From: Deltaproteobacteria bacterium
Lineage (GTDB): Bacteria; Desulfobacterota; Desulfobacteria; Desulfobacterales; Desulfatirhabdiaceae
Assembly: GCA_026388755.1 (NCBI GenBank)
Contig: JAPLJE010000341.1
Span: forward strand, 1-20,950
DNA: 20,950 nucleotides
Direction of reading: 5' to 3'
Shown: positions 8,296 through 16,250 of the stretch, piece after piece
Numbering within the stretch: the stretch's first letter is position 1
Layout of the letters: each line of letters starts with the position of its first letter
Made by a program: the position numbers and the translations under genes
Notes under the pieces: model-generated
Seen by the model: the letters and a program-made list of their open reading frames with translations, nothing else
The model's database searches: none
What the model was told of the DNA's origin: nothing

Positions 8296-9204
8296 ATGAA
8301 ATTCCTGATAACCGGCGGAACCGGATTTGTCGGATCATTTCTGACACAGCAGTTACTGCAGAACAAACATGAAGTCACCGTTATCGGGCGCTCATCGGCG
8401 CCTGTCGTTCGTTCTGGGCATTTTCATGCGATTTCTGCGGATACAACCCGAAAAGGTTCCTGGCAGAATGCGCTGAAGGATGTGGATGCTGTGGTCAATC
8501 TGGCGGGAATGTCCATTTTTCAGCGCTGGACGCCCGCCTACAAGCAGCAGATCTACGACAGCCGTATTCTTACCACACGTCATGTCGTTGAGGGAATGCC
8601 CGGCGATCAGTCTCAGACCCTGATCAGCACATCAGCAGTCGGTTATTATGGCAGCAGAGGGGACGATATCCTTACGGAAGTCGAACCCTGCGGCAGAGAT
8701 TTTTTGTCCCGGGTGGGAAAAGACTGGGAACACGAGGCGTTTGAAGCAGAGAAAAAGAATGTCCGGGTCGTTGTAGCGCGCTTTGGCGTGGTGCTGGGCA
8801 GGTCCGGCGGCGCACTGAAGCAGATGCTGACGCCATTTAAGTGGGTTGTCGGTGGGCCGATGGGCAGCGGCCGGCAATGGTTTTCCTGGATACACATCGC
8901 GGATCTGCTGGCCGGCCTGATGTTTATGCTGGAAAACCCGAAGCTTCAGGGGCCGGTGAATCTTTGTTCGCCGGTTCCGGTTACCAGCGGGGAGCTGGCC
9001 AGAACCCTGGGTGCTGTACTTGGCAGACCTGCCGTCATCCCCGCGCCTTCAATTGCACTTCGGCTCTTTCTGGGGGAATTTGCCGAAACGCTCCTGGCCA
9101 GCCAGCGCGCCATTCCCGAAAAACTGCTCAAGTCCGGCTTTGTATTCAGATTTCCAGACTTGAAAGATGCGTTAACCGATCTGAGCCAGTCCCAGTTCAG
9201 CTAA
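8296..9204 (+). CDS. TIGR01777-type NAD-dependent epimerase/dehydratase family protein (YfcH-like SDR)
   Basis: A 302-aa atypical SDR. It opens with the nucleotide-binding GGTGFVG (7-13), followed by the subfamily marker NLAGMSIFQRWTPAYKQQI and DSRILTTR, the STSAVGYYG strand carrying the catalytic-type Tyr, ARFGVVLGRSGGAL, and the C-terminal DUF1731-like segment (LLASQRAIPEKLLKSGFVF). These identify the YfcH/SDR39U1 group, whose substrate is generally unknown. It is the last gene of the + strand block, 52 nt after the isomerase-like gene. Its 3' end overlaps by 33 nt the tail of the convergent aldehyde oxidoreductase relic. Confidence 0.9.
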   Translation: MKFLITGGTGFVGSFLTQQLLQNKHEVTVIGRSSAPVVRSGHFHAISADTTRKGSWQNALKDVDAVVNLAGMSIFQRWTPAYKQQIYDSRILTTRHVVEGMPGDQSQTLISTSAVGYYGSRGDDILTEVEPCGRDFLSRVGKDWEHEAFEAEKKNVRVVVARFGVVLGRSGGALKQMLTPFKWVVGGPMGSGRQWFSWIHIADLLAGLMFMLENPKLQGPVNLCSPVPVTSGELARTLGAVLGRPAVIPAPSIALRLFLGEFAETLLASQRAIPEKLLKSGFVFRFPDLKDALTDLSQSQFS

Positions 9205-10541
9205 TTTATCGGCGGTTGGAATACCATTCGGGATCCATCCCCTGAAACGGTAATAGGGATCCAGCAGTTCTTCCAGATGACAAACCTTTCCTTTTGAAGG
9301 GCCGGCGGACATGGGTTCAGCGGTCATTCGAGGGGGAAGGGCCTCCTGTTTTCGGTCGAACCCGACCTGCTTGATAAACAGCCGCTCGGCATTATAAATA
9401 CGCTTCCCTGCGATTTCAAGCTCTTCCAGGGTATCATCGCCATGGGGTAGTGGCGTAATTCAGCCCCATTCCCTGTATGCCTCTTGGATCATAGCCGGTG
9501 AAATCCGTGCCTTTGGATACCATGTCAATTCCTGATGGCCATATTGGGAGGCCAGCCTCAGACTGCCTTCGGCCAGGGTGTTGCCAAAGCCTTCCCGATA
9601 TGCGGTCTGGCGAACCAGAGACACAACGGCATCCCATCTCCCCACTCTAGTGAGCGTCCGATTTCAACAACCGGCAAAATCCTTTCTCAACGAGATCCAT
9701 GGCACAGGCCATGGTTGATCCCATGCTGATGGTATCCAGACCCAGCTCATTGCAAAAGTAGTTGGCCTTGGTCAGGGCGGCCAGGTCGCTGACCCCGCAG
9801 TCTGATCGGCGTAACCCGTTTCATACTCCGGCCCTTCGCCCTCGCCCTGATAGGGGCGGCTGAAGCAGGATTTTGCCTTTATCAGATATTTTCGGGTGAG
9901 CGTTTCTCCATAAATGGATTCCCATCCTTCAAAGGTTCCCTACTGAAAATTGTGCGTGGGGAAAACACCGAAATTCTGGGCACCCAAAACCGTTATGGCA
10001 GTTCCGTGAACTCTTAAAGTCGGCGGGTTCACGCGAGTGGCATCTTTGAATTTATGCCGGTATCGGTTGTTGATAGCTTAAAAAGCGGCTTCATCCGCCA
10101 GAGGGACATCGAATTTACCTCGAACAACGATGCCCTTGAGGTTTTTACTGTCCATCACCGCCCAACGTCTCCGCGTTGGCAGCTCTATCCCTGTCATTCA
10201 TGCTGGATGCGATCAGCGACAGATTCTCTCCGGCAGGGCCAATCACCGATATTTTGGCTTATTCGTCGGTTTTCAATTTTAAGATATCATCTGCCTCATG
10301 GGTGGTTTTCCCCCAGATATGCGCTGCAGGGCGCAGTCCAGGATCATTCTGTTTTCAGGTTCCAGGGGATCACAGGCGGATTTGCTTTTTTAAGTAAATA
10401 ATAAATCCCCAGATCCCTTCCGCCGATATAGTCCCTGGCAACTTTGGAATCCAGAACCTCCCTGGATATCGCTGAGCTGGATAAATTGACCCGTAAAATG
10501 GCGTATCTGAAACCATGCAAGGGTTTTGGAATATCAGACAT
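9172..10541 (-). pseudogene. aor: Aldehyde:ferredoxin oxidoreductase (AOR family), heavily decayed
   Basis: The reverse strand across this otherwise gene-free stretch carries recognisable pieces of a tungsten-pterin aldehyde:ferredoxin oxidoreductase in the correct order but several frames. N-terminus: MSDIPKPLHGFRYAILRVNL then ARDYIGGRDLGIYYLLKKANP (10541 to about 10370), with a strong GGGGG ribosome site. Then DPLEPENRMIL in a new frame, a jump to WGKTTHEADDILKLKT, ISVIGPAGENLSLIASSMND, VMDSKNLKGIVVRGKFDVP, FGVFPTHNFQ/GTFEGWESIYGETLTRKYL, GEGEGPEYET, NELGLDTISMGSTMA, GFGNTLAEGSLRLA, DPRGIQGMGLNYAT, and a C-terminus ending near TADKLAELGL. In-frame stops are at 10259-10261 (TAA), 10078-10080 (TAA) and 9940-9942 (TAG). 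The Fe-S cluster Cys motif is damaged (CFSRPYQ where members have CxxC). About 1370 nt remain against roughly 1800 in the family, with the largest loss after the PENRMIL segment. Confidence 0.9.
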
Positions 10542-10604
10542 CGTTATTTCCCCCTTTCCAGAGTAAAAACGAAAGTGAATGAAATAGATGATGCTACGGA
10601 TTTA

Positions 10605-10633
10605 TTGACAAATTGAATATTATTTCGTATTCG
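10605..10633 (+). promoter_or_regulatory. Candidate sigma70-type promoter for the hotdog thioesterase
   Basis: TTGACA (10605-10610) is a perfect -35 box, followed after 17 nt by TATTCG (10628-10633), a weak -10. It lies in AT-rich sequence between the divergent aldehyde oxidoreductase relic and the thioesterase gene. The -10 is poor, so this is a candidate only. Confidence 0.3.
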
Positions 10634-10760
10634 AGACCTGTCTTAAAAACTTTGAATAAATATTATGATGATCCGTATTTTCATTCAGGCAAAAGGTAAC
10701 CCTATTTTATCGCTTGCATCTCTTGTCCCTAAAAAATGTAACGCCTGTGAAGAGGTCTTA

Positions 10761-11177
10761 GTGGGTAAATATTATGAATATAAATCAATCGTAACAATTG
10801 CTGATACAAATTTGTATCAGCACATGGACTTTAAAAATTATTTTGATTTGCAAGGAATTGTTCGAGGGCTGTGGGTTAAGGATGCTGTTGTTGATGGAAT
10901 GGAAAGTCTCATGAACAGCGTTTTCCTGATCACCAAATCTGCTCATTGCGATTTTATTAAAGATTTTTATCTCTTTGATGAAATACTCGTTCGGATGCAA
11001 GTGAAAAACATCAAACACATCAGTGCTGAAATTGTATTCCATTATTACCACAGCCAAACAATGGAATTACATGCCAAGGGTTATCAAAAGATTGTTTTTG
11101 CCGATAGTCATCATAAAATCTGCAGAATCCCTGAAAATTTCAAAAAAGCCGGGATGGAATTTTCAATGGGTCCTTGA
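10761..11177 (+). CDS. Hotdog-fold acyl thioesterase, enediyne-thioesterase-like
   Basis: The core YYEYKSIVTIADTNLYQHMD followed by FKNYFDLQGIVRGLW resembles the CalE7/DynE7 thioesterase group, whose proteins begin with YEYRHxVxFxETNLxGNVYF and carry xxWQGxCRE. The rest (DFYLFDEILVRMQVKNIKHISAEIVFHYYH) fits the hotdog sheet. The start is uncertain: GTG at 10761 gives 138 aa, begins where family members begin, and has AAGAGG (10750-10755) 5 nt upstream; the frame is also open to ATG at 10665 (170 aa), whose extra N-terminus (KKCNACEEV) matches nothing I recognise. The gene is clearly more AT-rich than its neighbours, suggesting separate acquisition. It stands alone between the relic and the convergent UDP-glucose pyrophosphorylase, so a link to the left operon's acyl chains is attractive but unproven. 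Confidence 0.65.
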   Translation: MGKYYEYKSIVTIADTNLYQHMDFKNYFDLQGIVRGLWVKDAVVDGMESLMNSVFLITKSAHCDFIKDFYLFDEILVRMQVKNIKHISAEIVFHYYHSQTMELHAKGYQKIVFADSHHKICRIPENFKKAGMEFSMGP

Positions 11178-11208
11178 ATTATTGAACCGATGATAATTTA
11201 TCCTCCTC

Positions 11209-11238
11209 AAAAAATCAGGTGCTAATCTCCTGTTTGCT
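11209..11238. terminator. Weak possible bidirectional terminator
   Basis: Between the convergent thioesterase and pyrophosphorylase genes, AATCAGG (11213-11219) can pair with CCTGTTT (11229-11235) with one T-T mismatch, flanked by an A run on the left and a T-rich stretch on the right. The stem is short, so support is modest. Confidence 0.25.
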
Positions 11239-12623
11239 TATAAGGATATTGTGCCTTCAATGACGGCATCATCGGGAACTACGGCTGGTATTCCGCCGGA
11301 GTGCTGAATAACGACGTCTCCTTTCAGGGCAATGTGATTTCCAAAAAAGACATCACCTTTGACAGTGAGCGATTTGCAGTACAGCAGAGATGGCGGGCCA
11401 TAAGGGAATCTTTTCCCAAATTCATCAATTCGGCCATAATATTTTGGATCCAGATCTATTTGAATCTGATCCAACCGGCGTTCCGGGTTTACTTCCAGAC
11501 CGCAGGTGTCGGAATAGGTAAAGCAATCCGATCGAATGGCCAGAAGCTCATTGCATTTTTTGACCGGGTAAAAGCGAGATCTGGGGACAACGACGGCGTC
11601 CGCACCCTCAAAAAGCGAGATAGCCGAGCCCATGGCTGTTTCGATCTGGTAGACGGCGGGACTATTGTCGTCACGGGGATTCAGGGTCTTCGGATTCAGG
11701 ATCATGGGCAGGCGAACATTTCCCTGGATATCAATCAGCTTTTTGACATATTCCAGGTTGACCCAGATGTTGTTGGTGTTAAAATAGCGATAACGGGTAA
11801 TGTCTCTGCTGATATCCAGCTCATCATCCGGACACTGGGCAACTTCACGCAAGATAAGTCTTCCGTCCCGGTGAAACGCCAGATGCCCGCCTTTAAAGTC
11901 CGCAGGGGTCCGCAGCGACACTTCCATCATGAACGGAAGCGCTTTTTCAGAAAAATATCCCAGCAGGGTTTCGTCCATCGTGGCGCCAAGATTGTCCGAG
12001 TTGGCGATGAAGGCGTATCGAACCCCTTCATTAAGCAATTGATCCAGAACGCCCGAAGTGAAGAGAGCGGCATAAATATCCCCATGTCCCGGGGGATTCC
12101 ATTCCATGTCCGGGTTTTTTGGCCAGATGGCTGGTGAAAAATCGTTTTGCTGGATCTTGGGGAACTTGTTCTGGACAAAACACAGCGGAGGCTGCTTGAG
12201 ATGAAGCAGGTTTAAAGTCGCTAACGTGTCGGCATGAGTGTTGAAGCTATTCATGAATGCCAGGCGGATTCGGCGGACCTCAGCCAGCTGGACAATGATT
12301 TCCAGGAATGATTTTCCGTCCCGGGCTTCCAGCAGGGATTTGGCGCAGGTAAGGCCCATACTGGTCCCCAGTCCGCCGTTCAGAACAATCATGACAGCGT
12401 GAGGCAGCGCCTTTTTGCCTGCGCTGGCAAAAGAATCAAATTGAGCGGAATCGGCGATTTCATGGGATTCAACCGGCCGAATGTCTTTGTTGAATATCAA
12501 TCCTTTATCCCCGGTCAATACTTTTTCGTAGTACCAGGCAAAGGTGTCGATTACAACGGGCTGAAGCCCGGCTGTTTTCATTTTTGAGATAAATGCAGGA
12601 AGATGTCCGGATTCAATAGCCAT
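11238..12623 (-). CDS. UTP--glucose-1-phosphate uridylyltransferase, eukaryotic-type (UDPGP family)
   Basis: A 461-aa nucleotidyltransferase of the UDPGP family (UGP2-like), unrelated in sequence to the usual bacterial GalU. The uridine-binding loop is LNGGLGTSMG (81-90) with the following Lys95 in CAKS; the sugar-phosphate region holds NPPGHGDIY (176-184), IANSDNLG (206-213) and FNTNNIWVNL (281-290); the catalytic-Lys segment reads VPRSRFYPVK (346-355). The end shows the C-terminal beta-helix hexad pattern (about 405-461). It makes UDP-glucose from UTP and glucose-1-phosphate in the cytoplasm for glycan or envelope synthesis. AAGGAG 6 nt upstream of the ATG sets the start. It follows ilvE by 89 nt, with a G/C hairpin between them, and may be expressed with it. 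Close relatives act on other sugar-1-phosphates, so the exact sugar is less sure than the family. Confidence 0.88.
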   Translation of the reverse strand: MAIESGHLPAFISKMKTAGLQPVVIDTFAWYYEKVLTGDKGLIFNKDIRPVESHEIADSAQFDSFASAGKKALPHAVMIVLNGGLGTSMGLTCAKSLLEARDGKSFLEIIVQLAEVRRIRLAFMNSFNTHADTLATLNLLHLKQPPLCFVQNKFPKIQQNDFSPAIWPKNPDMEWNPPGHGDIYAALFTSGVLDQLLNEGVRYAFIANSDNLGATMDETLLGYFSEKALPFMMEVSLRTPADFKGGHLAFHRDGRLILREVAQCPDDELDISRDITRYRYFNTNNIWVNLEYVKKLIDIQGNVRLPMILNPKTLNPRDDNSPAVYQIETAMGSAISLFEGADAVVVPRSRFYPVKKCNELLAIRSDCFTYSDTCGLEVNPERRLDQIQIDLDPKYYGRIDEFGKRFPYGPPSLLYCKSLTVKGDVFFGNHIALKGDVVIQHSGGIPAVVPDDAVIEGTISL

Positions 12624-12641
12624 GAATAGCTCCTTACTGGC

Positions 12642-12665
12642 CCCCCCCTTTTTTTCAAGGGGGGG
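12642..12665. repeat. G/C-run hairpin between ilvE and the pyrophosphorylase gene
   Basis: CCCCCCCTT (12642-12650) and AAGGGGGGG (12657-12665) form a perfect 9-bp stem with a 6-nt loop. It sits 9 nt upstream of the AAGGAG ribosome site (12628-12633) of the pyrophosphorylase gene, in the leader of that - strand gene. No T tract follows on the - strand, so it is not a standard intrinsic terminator. It could be a translational or stability element, a weak terminator, or a dispersed palindromic repeat. Confidence 0.5.
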
Positions 12666-12712
12666 ATTCTTGTTTTAAGCTAATGACATTGAGGAATAAG
12701 GTTTAAACCCAA

Positions 12713-13780
12713 TTACTCTATACCTTCTATCCATCCCATTGTATCCGGGGCTTTTCCATATTGGATATCGGTCATGGCTTTATACAGCTTGTTGGCGATT
12801 TGCCCGACAGTTCCATCTCCGATCGAAATGACCTGCTCGCCGTATTTGAGCTCGCCTACGGGCGAAATGACGGCGGCCGTGCCGGAACCGAAAATCTCCT
12901 GCAATTTTCCAGAAGCATGGGCAGCCATCACTTCGTCGATGCTGATCTGTCGCTCGGCTGTTTTAAGCCCCCAGGATTTGGACAGCGCCAGAACGGAATT
13001 CCGGGTGATGCCCGGCAGGATGCTGCCGTTAAGCGCTGGAGTGATAATCTCGCCATCAATCACAAAAAAGATGTTCATGGCGCCGACTTCTTCAATATAC
13101 TTCTGCTCCACCCCATCCAGCCACAGCACCTGCGTATAGCCTTTTTTATGTGCAACATCCGCCGCAAACAAGCTGGCCGCATAATTGCCCGGTGTTTTGG
13201 CTTCCCCGACGCCGCCGCGCACTGCCCGAACATGATTGCGGGTGACCCATATCTTGACAGGATTGAATCCAGCGGAATAATATGCGCCAACTGGTGACAG
13301 TATGACAAAAAACCGGTAGGTGTGAGATGCCCTTACGCCTAGAAACGGGTCTGTGGCAATGATCGTTGGCCGGATATACAAGGATGTGCCGGGTGCCCCG
13401 GGAACCCAGTCTTTTTCCAATCGGATCAGTTCTTTTAACGCTTCTACCCCAAAGGCCTCATCAATTTCGGGAATACAGAGCAGATGGGATGAGCGGTTCA
13501 GCCGTTTGTAATTGTCCCTGGGTCTGAAAAGCTGAATAGCGCCTGAGCCGGTTCGGTAAGCCTTGAGTCCCTCAAATACCGCCTGGCCGTAGTGAAGTAC
13601 CATTGTGGCCGGATCCATTTGAATCGGTGCATAGGGCTCAATCCGGGGATTGTGCCATCCTTTGTCCGGATGGTAATCCATGTTGAACATGTGATCCGTA
13701 AAAATGGTTCCAAACGCCAGTGGATTGGAAACATCAGGCTTTGCCTTTAAACGGTTAGCTTTGGTGATGGTCAGTTGCAT
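12713..13780 (-). CDS. ilvE: Branched-chain amino acid aminotransferase
   Basis: A 355-aa fold-type IV PLP aminotransferase of the longer BCAT2-like subgroup. The PLP Lys is Lys195 in GEAKTPGNYAAS; other family marks are YGQAVFEGLKAYR (64-76), SLYIRPTIIATDPFLGV (133-149), EQKYIEEVGAMN (225-236) and FGSGTAAVISPV near the C-terminus. It catalyses the last step of Val, Leu and Ile synthesis, or the first of their breakdown, with 2-oxoglutarate/glutamate. AGGAGG (13787-13792) lies 6 nt upstream of the ATG. A clear terminator of the preceding gene and a candidate promoter stand just upstream, so it probably starts its own transcript, possibly running on into the pyrophosphorylase gene. Length and motifs are complete. 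Confidence 0.95.
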   Translation of the reverse strand: MQLTITKANRLKAKPDVSNPLAFGTIFTDHMFNMDYHPDKGWHNPRIEPYAPIQMDPATMVLHYGQAVFEGLKAYRTGSGAIQLFRPRDNYKRLNRSSHLLCIPEIDEAFGVEALKELIRLEKDWVPGAPGTSLYIRPTIIATDPFLGVRASHTYRFFVILSPVGAYYSAGFNPVKIWVTRNHVRAVRGGVGEAKTPGNYAASLFAADVAHKKGYTQVLWLDGVEQKYIEEVGAMNIFFVIDGEIITPALNGSILPGITRNSVLALSKSWGLKTAERQISIDEVMAAHASGKLQEIFGSGTAAVISPVGELKYGEQVISIGDGTVGQIANKLYKAMTDIQYGKAPDTMGWIEGIE

Positions 13781-13825
13781 ATCAGCCTCCTAATAATATC
13801 CTTCGCAATATCCCGCCCTGTTGGG

Positions 13826-13855
13826 GCTATATCAAAAAAAGTCGGTTTTTGACAA
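13826..13855 (-). promoter_or_regulatory. Candidate ilvE promoter overlapping the upstream terminator
   Basis: On the - strand TTGTCA (13850-13855) matches the -35 consensus in 5 of 6 bases and is followed after 18 nt by TATAGC (13826-13831), 4 of 6 for -10. The expected transcript start is about 40 nt before the ilvE ATG. The -35 lies inside one arm of the terminator hairpin, so the two elements share sequence. Confidence 0.35.
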
Positions 13856-13891
13856 CTGAGGCAGTAAGCATCTGCTTCGGTTGTCAAAACC
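13834..13891 (-). terminator. Intrinsic terminator after the NifU-like gene
   Basis: On the - strand GGTTTTGACAAC (13880-13891) pairs with GTTGTCAAAAACC (13844-13856, one extra A), and the stem is extended inward by GAAGCAG/CTGCCTC with one mismatch. A run of seven T (plus-strand A at 13834-13840) follows shortly after. Strong stem plus T tract 68 nt after the NifU-like stop codon is the classic layout and closes the long right-arm operon. Confidence 0.8.
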
Positions 13892-13958
13892 CCTTATGGA
13901 CTGATAGCGATTGTTGTGATTAAAATCAAGGACTAATATGAATGGATATGAAAATAAA

Positions 13959-14396
13959 TCAATTTTTTGAGCGGGTTTGATATGATTTTTTCCAGGGGGA
14001 GCGTTGAAGCTCGTTATAATTCGAAAGCGCCAGATACAGCGCCCCGACAGCCAGCTCAGCACAATGAAAGTGATCTTCAGGAAGTGTTTCAAGGTATTCG
14101 GCAACCGCTTCAGGGGCAATTTCCCATGCCTCGCCAATTGTTTTTCCCTCGGCAAGAAAGGCAACCGTATTGGCGCAGGCAGTCGTATTCATGCAACCCA
14201 TTGTATGAAACGAGACGGTTTCAATGGTCTCTCCACGGGTTTTGAGAAAGATTTCGGTTGTATCCCCGCAATCGCCTGTTTTTTTTCCATACCCATCCGG
14301 ACCGGCGAGGATCTCGCATCGGTCGGTTCGAAAAGCCATTTCCAGATATTTCAGTGAATGGCTCTGCCAGAAATCATTCGTATCTTCGCTCATCAT
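13959..14396 (-). CDS. NifU/IscU-like iron-sulfur scaffold protein
   Basis: A 145-aa protein of the IscU/NifU N-terminal family. The three cluster-binding Cys are present with family spacing: Cys43 in GDCGDTTEIFL (with Asp45, the position that tunes cluster transfer in IscU), Cys68 in HTMGCMN, and Cys112 in HFHCAELAVGAL. Known members assemble 2Fe-2S or 4Fe-4S clusters for delivery to apoproteins. It lies 28 nt after the long acyl-CoA dehydrogenase gene and ends the operon before a strong terminator. No IscS/NifS partner is in the window. Its place with acyl-CoA dehydrogenases suggests it may serve an Fe-S electron acceptor such as an ETF-linked oxidoreductase; that is inference. The ribosome site is weak, and either of the two leading Met codons could be used. 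Confidence 0.88.
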   Translation of the reverse strand: MMSEDTNDFWQSHSLKYLEMAFRTDRCEILAGPDGYGKKTGDCGDTTEIFLKTRGETIETVSFHTMGCMNTTACANTVAFLAEGKTIGEAWEIAPEAVAEYLETLPEDHFHCAELAVGALYLALSNYNELQRSPWKKSYQTRSKN

Positions 14397-14424
14397 CCGT
14401 CATCTCGTGGTTTTCAAGCAATAA

Positions 14425-16223
14425 TCAACCAAAGGCAGCGTCCGGCATGTCCATGACTGCGCTGCTGCCAATTGAAATGGCCTTCATCCTGCCAAGCGTT
14501 CCGGGAAGAACCGAAAGTATGTAGTATTCGGCGCATCGAAGCTCTCCTTCATAAAATACAGCTTGTTTGTTATCCTGTACAGCTTTTTTTCGGGCTGCTT
14601 CATCAAGGCTTCCGGCAAGCTTTTCCAGTTTTGGAGCGGCGACGGTCGCCCGCCACAGATGCATCCAGGCCATGATGACATCGCCTGTGATTTCAAGAAA
14701 AGGAAGTGCAAAGGAAAATGCCGTCATCACCTTTGGGGACATGGCATTCATTCCCAGGGCCATGGCGACTTCGCCAAGTCGATTCACCCCTTTTTCCATT
14801 TGTTCCGCCAATGGTTTCAGCACAGGGATGGATCTGGCGTCTGCAATGGTTTTTTGAATTTCTTCCAGAAGACTCATGAAATACTTGCCTTGTTTCATCC
14901 CCAGTTTTCTACCCAGAAAGTCCATGGCCTGGATGCCGTTGGTGCCTTCATAAAGGCTGGTGATTTTACAGTCGCGAAGGAGCTGCTCAACCGGATATTC
15001 TTGGGTATAGCCATATCCGCCATAAACCTGAACTGCCTGTGTGCAGACTTCAAAGGCTCTGTCCGTACAATACGACTTAATTATCGGTGTCAGGACTTCG
15101 ATCAGCCCCTGATAGCGGTCTTTGGTTTCCGGGTCACTTGAAGTCGCCACCCGGTCAAAGCAGGAGCCGACATAATACAAAAAGCTGCGCATTCCGTCCA
15201 CATTGGCCTTCATCCATAACAGCATTCTGCGGACATCCGGGTGGTTGATGATGGCAGTCGAGGGAGCAGCCGGATCCATCATGGACAGCAGGCTCTTCCC
15301 CTGAATCCTCTCCCTGGCGTAATTCAGCGCATGCATATAGGCGGCGCTGGCCATTGAAAACCCCTGAAGGCCAACTCCCAGCCTGGCTTCAAGCCCCGGC
15401 ATTTGCCCTTTCCCCCAAGTGTCAGGCTGCAGGTGGCGCTGCCGTGTATCCCCAGTTTCTCTTCGATGCCGGTGCACGCAACATCGTTGGACTCGCCCAG
15501 GCTGCCGTCTTCATTGACCCATATCTTGGGAACGATGAACAGGGAGATTCCACGAGTCCCGGCAGGTGCTCCTTCAATGCGGGCCAGGACCGGATGAATG
15601 ATGTTTTCGGTCAGATTCTGCTCGCCTCCGGTGATAAAGATCTTGTTTCCCGTAATGCTGAAGGTCCCATCCGGATTCCTGACAGCGGAAGTGGTCAGGG
15701 CTCCGACATCAGATCCTGCCTGAGGTTCGGTCAGCAGCATGGACCCGCCCCATTTGCCGGTGTACATGTTTTTGAGAAACAGTTGTTTCTGGCGTTGGGT
15801 TCCGAAGACTTCGATAAGCTTTCCGGCTCCGTGGCAAAGGCCGGGATACATGCCAAAAGCGCAGTTGGCGCCATTGAAATATTCGGCGATGGCCAGTGCA
15901 ACGGTGACCGGCAGCCCCTGTCCGCCGACTTCGGGATCATCCAACATCGCGATCCATTCACCTTCCCGGTACAGCTTGAATGCCCGGTGAAAGGACTCCG
16001 GTACCTTAACAACACCGTTTTCAAATCGGCACCCTTCCCGGTCGCCTGCGGCGTTGATGGGCAGCAGCTCTTTTATCGCCAGGTTTCTGGCCTCGCTTAA
16101 TATTAAATCGAGGGTTTTTCGATTAAACCCGGCAAATTTTTCATGTTTGATCAGCTTTTCCACTTCAAGTTGCTCATATAGGACAAAATCCATGTCCCGT
16201 CGATCCGATATTTCCTGTGCCAT
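14425..16223 (-). pseudogene. Long-type acyl-CoA dehydrogenase (about 600 aa, DmdC/AcdB-like), frameshifted
   Basis: Two overlapping frames encode one dehydrogenase. The N-terminal part (from 16223) has the long-subfamily start, EWIAMLDDPEVGGQGLPV, LTEPQAGSDVGALTTSAVRN, FITGGEQNLTENIIHPVLAR and GIEEKLGIHGSATCSLTLGG, then leaves the family pattern after GKGKCRG near 15394. The rest resumes in another frame with EARLGVGLQGFSMASAAYMH and continues through YGGYGYTQEYPVEQLLRDCK and SLYEGTNGIQAMD to the C-terminal extension typical of 590-610-aa members, ending at 14425. Family members have some 17 more residues between these points (LGxxNKGMxxMFxMMN), so about 52 nt appear lost. The catalytic Glu of LYEGT is present in the second part. 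As written the product is truncated. Upstream AGGAGT supports the start. Consensus error is the alternative. Confidence 0.85.
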
Positions 16224-16250
16224 TTTCTGTGTACTCCTGTTGTTTTTAAA

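Noticed and set aside
1..9204. Specific assignment as a ladderane or aryl-polyene cluster
   Set aside because: The gene set overlaps in kind with such clusters, but diagnostic genes (radical SAM, ammonia-lyase, MMPL exporter, ACPs) are not in the window.
10054..10401. 115-codon + strand open frame in the middle region
   Set aside because: The reverse strand here encodes clear aldehyde oxidoreductase fragments; the + frame has no recognisable content.
11301..12137. 278-codon + strand open frame
   Set aside because: Antisense to the UDPGP-family gene; no family pattern.
15354..16100. 248-codon + strand open frame
   Set aside because: Antisense to the long acyl-CoA dehydrogenase, whose conserved motifs lie on the - strand.
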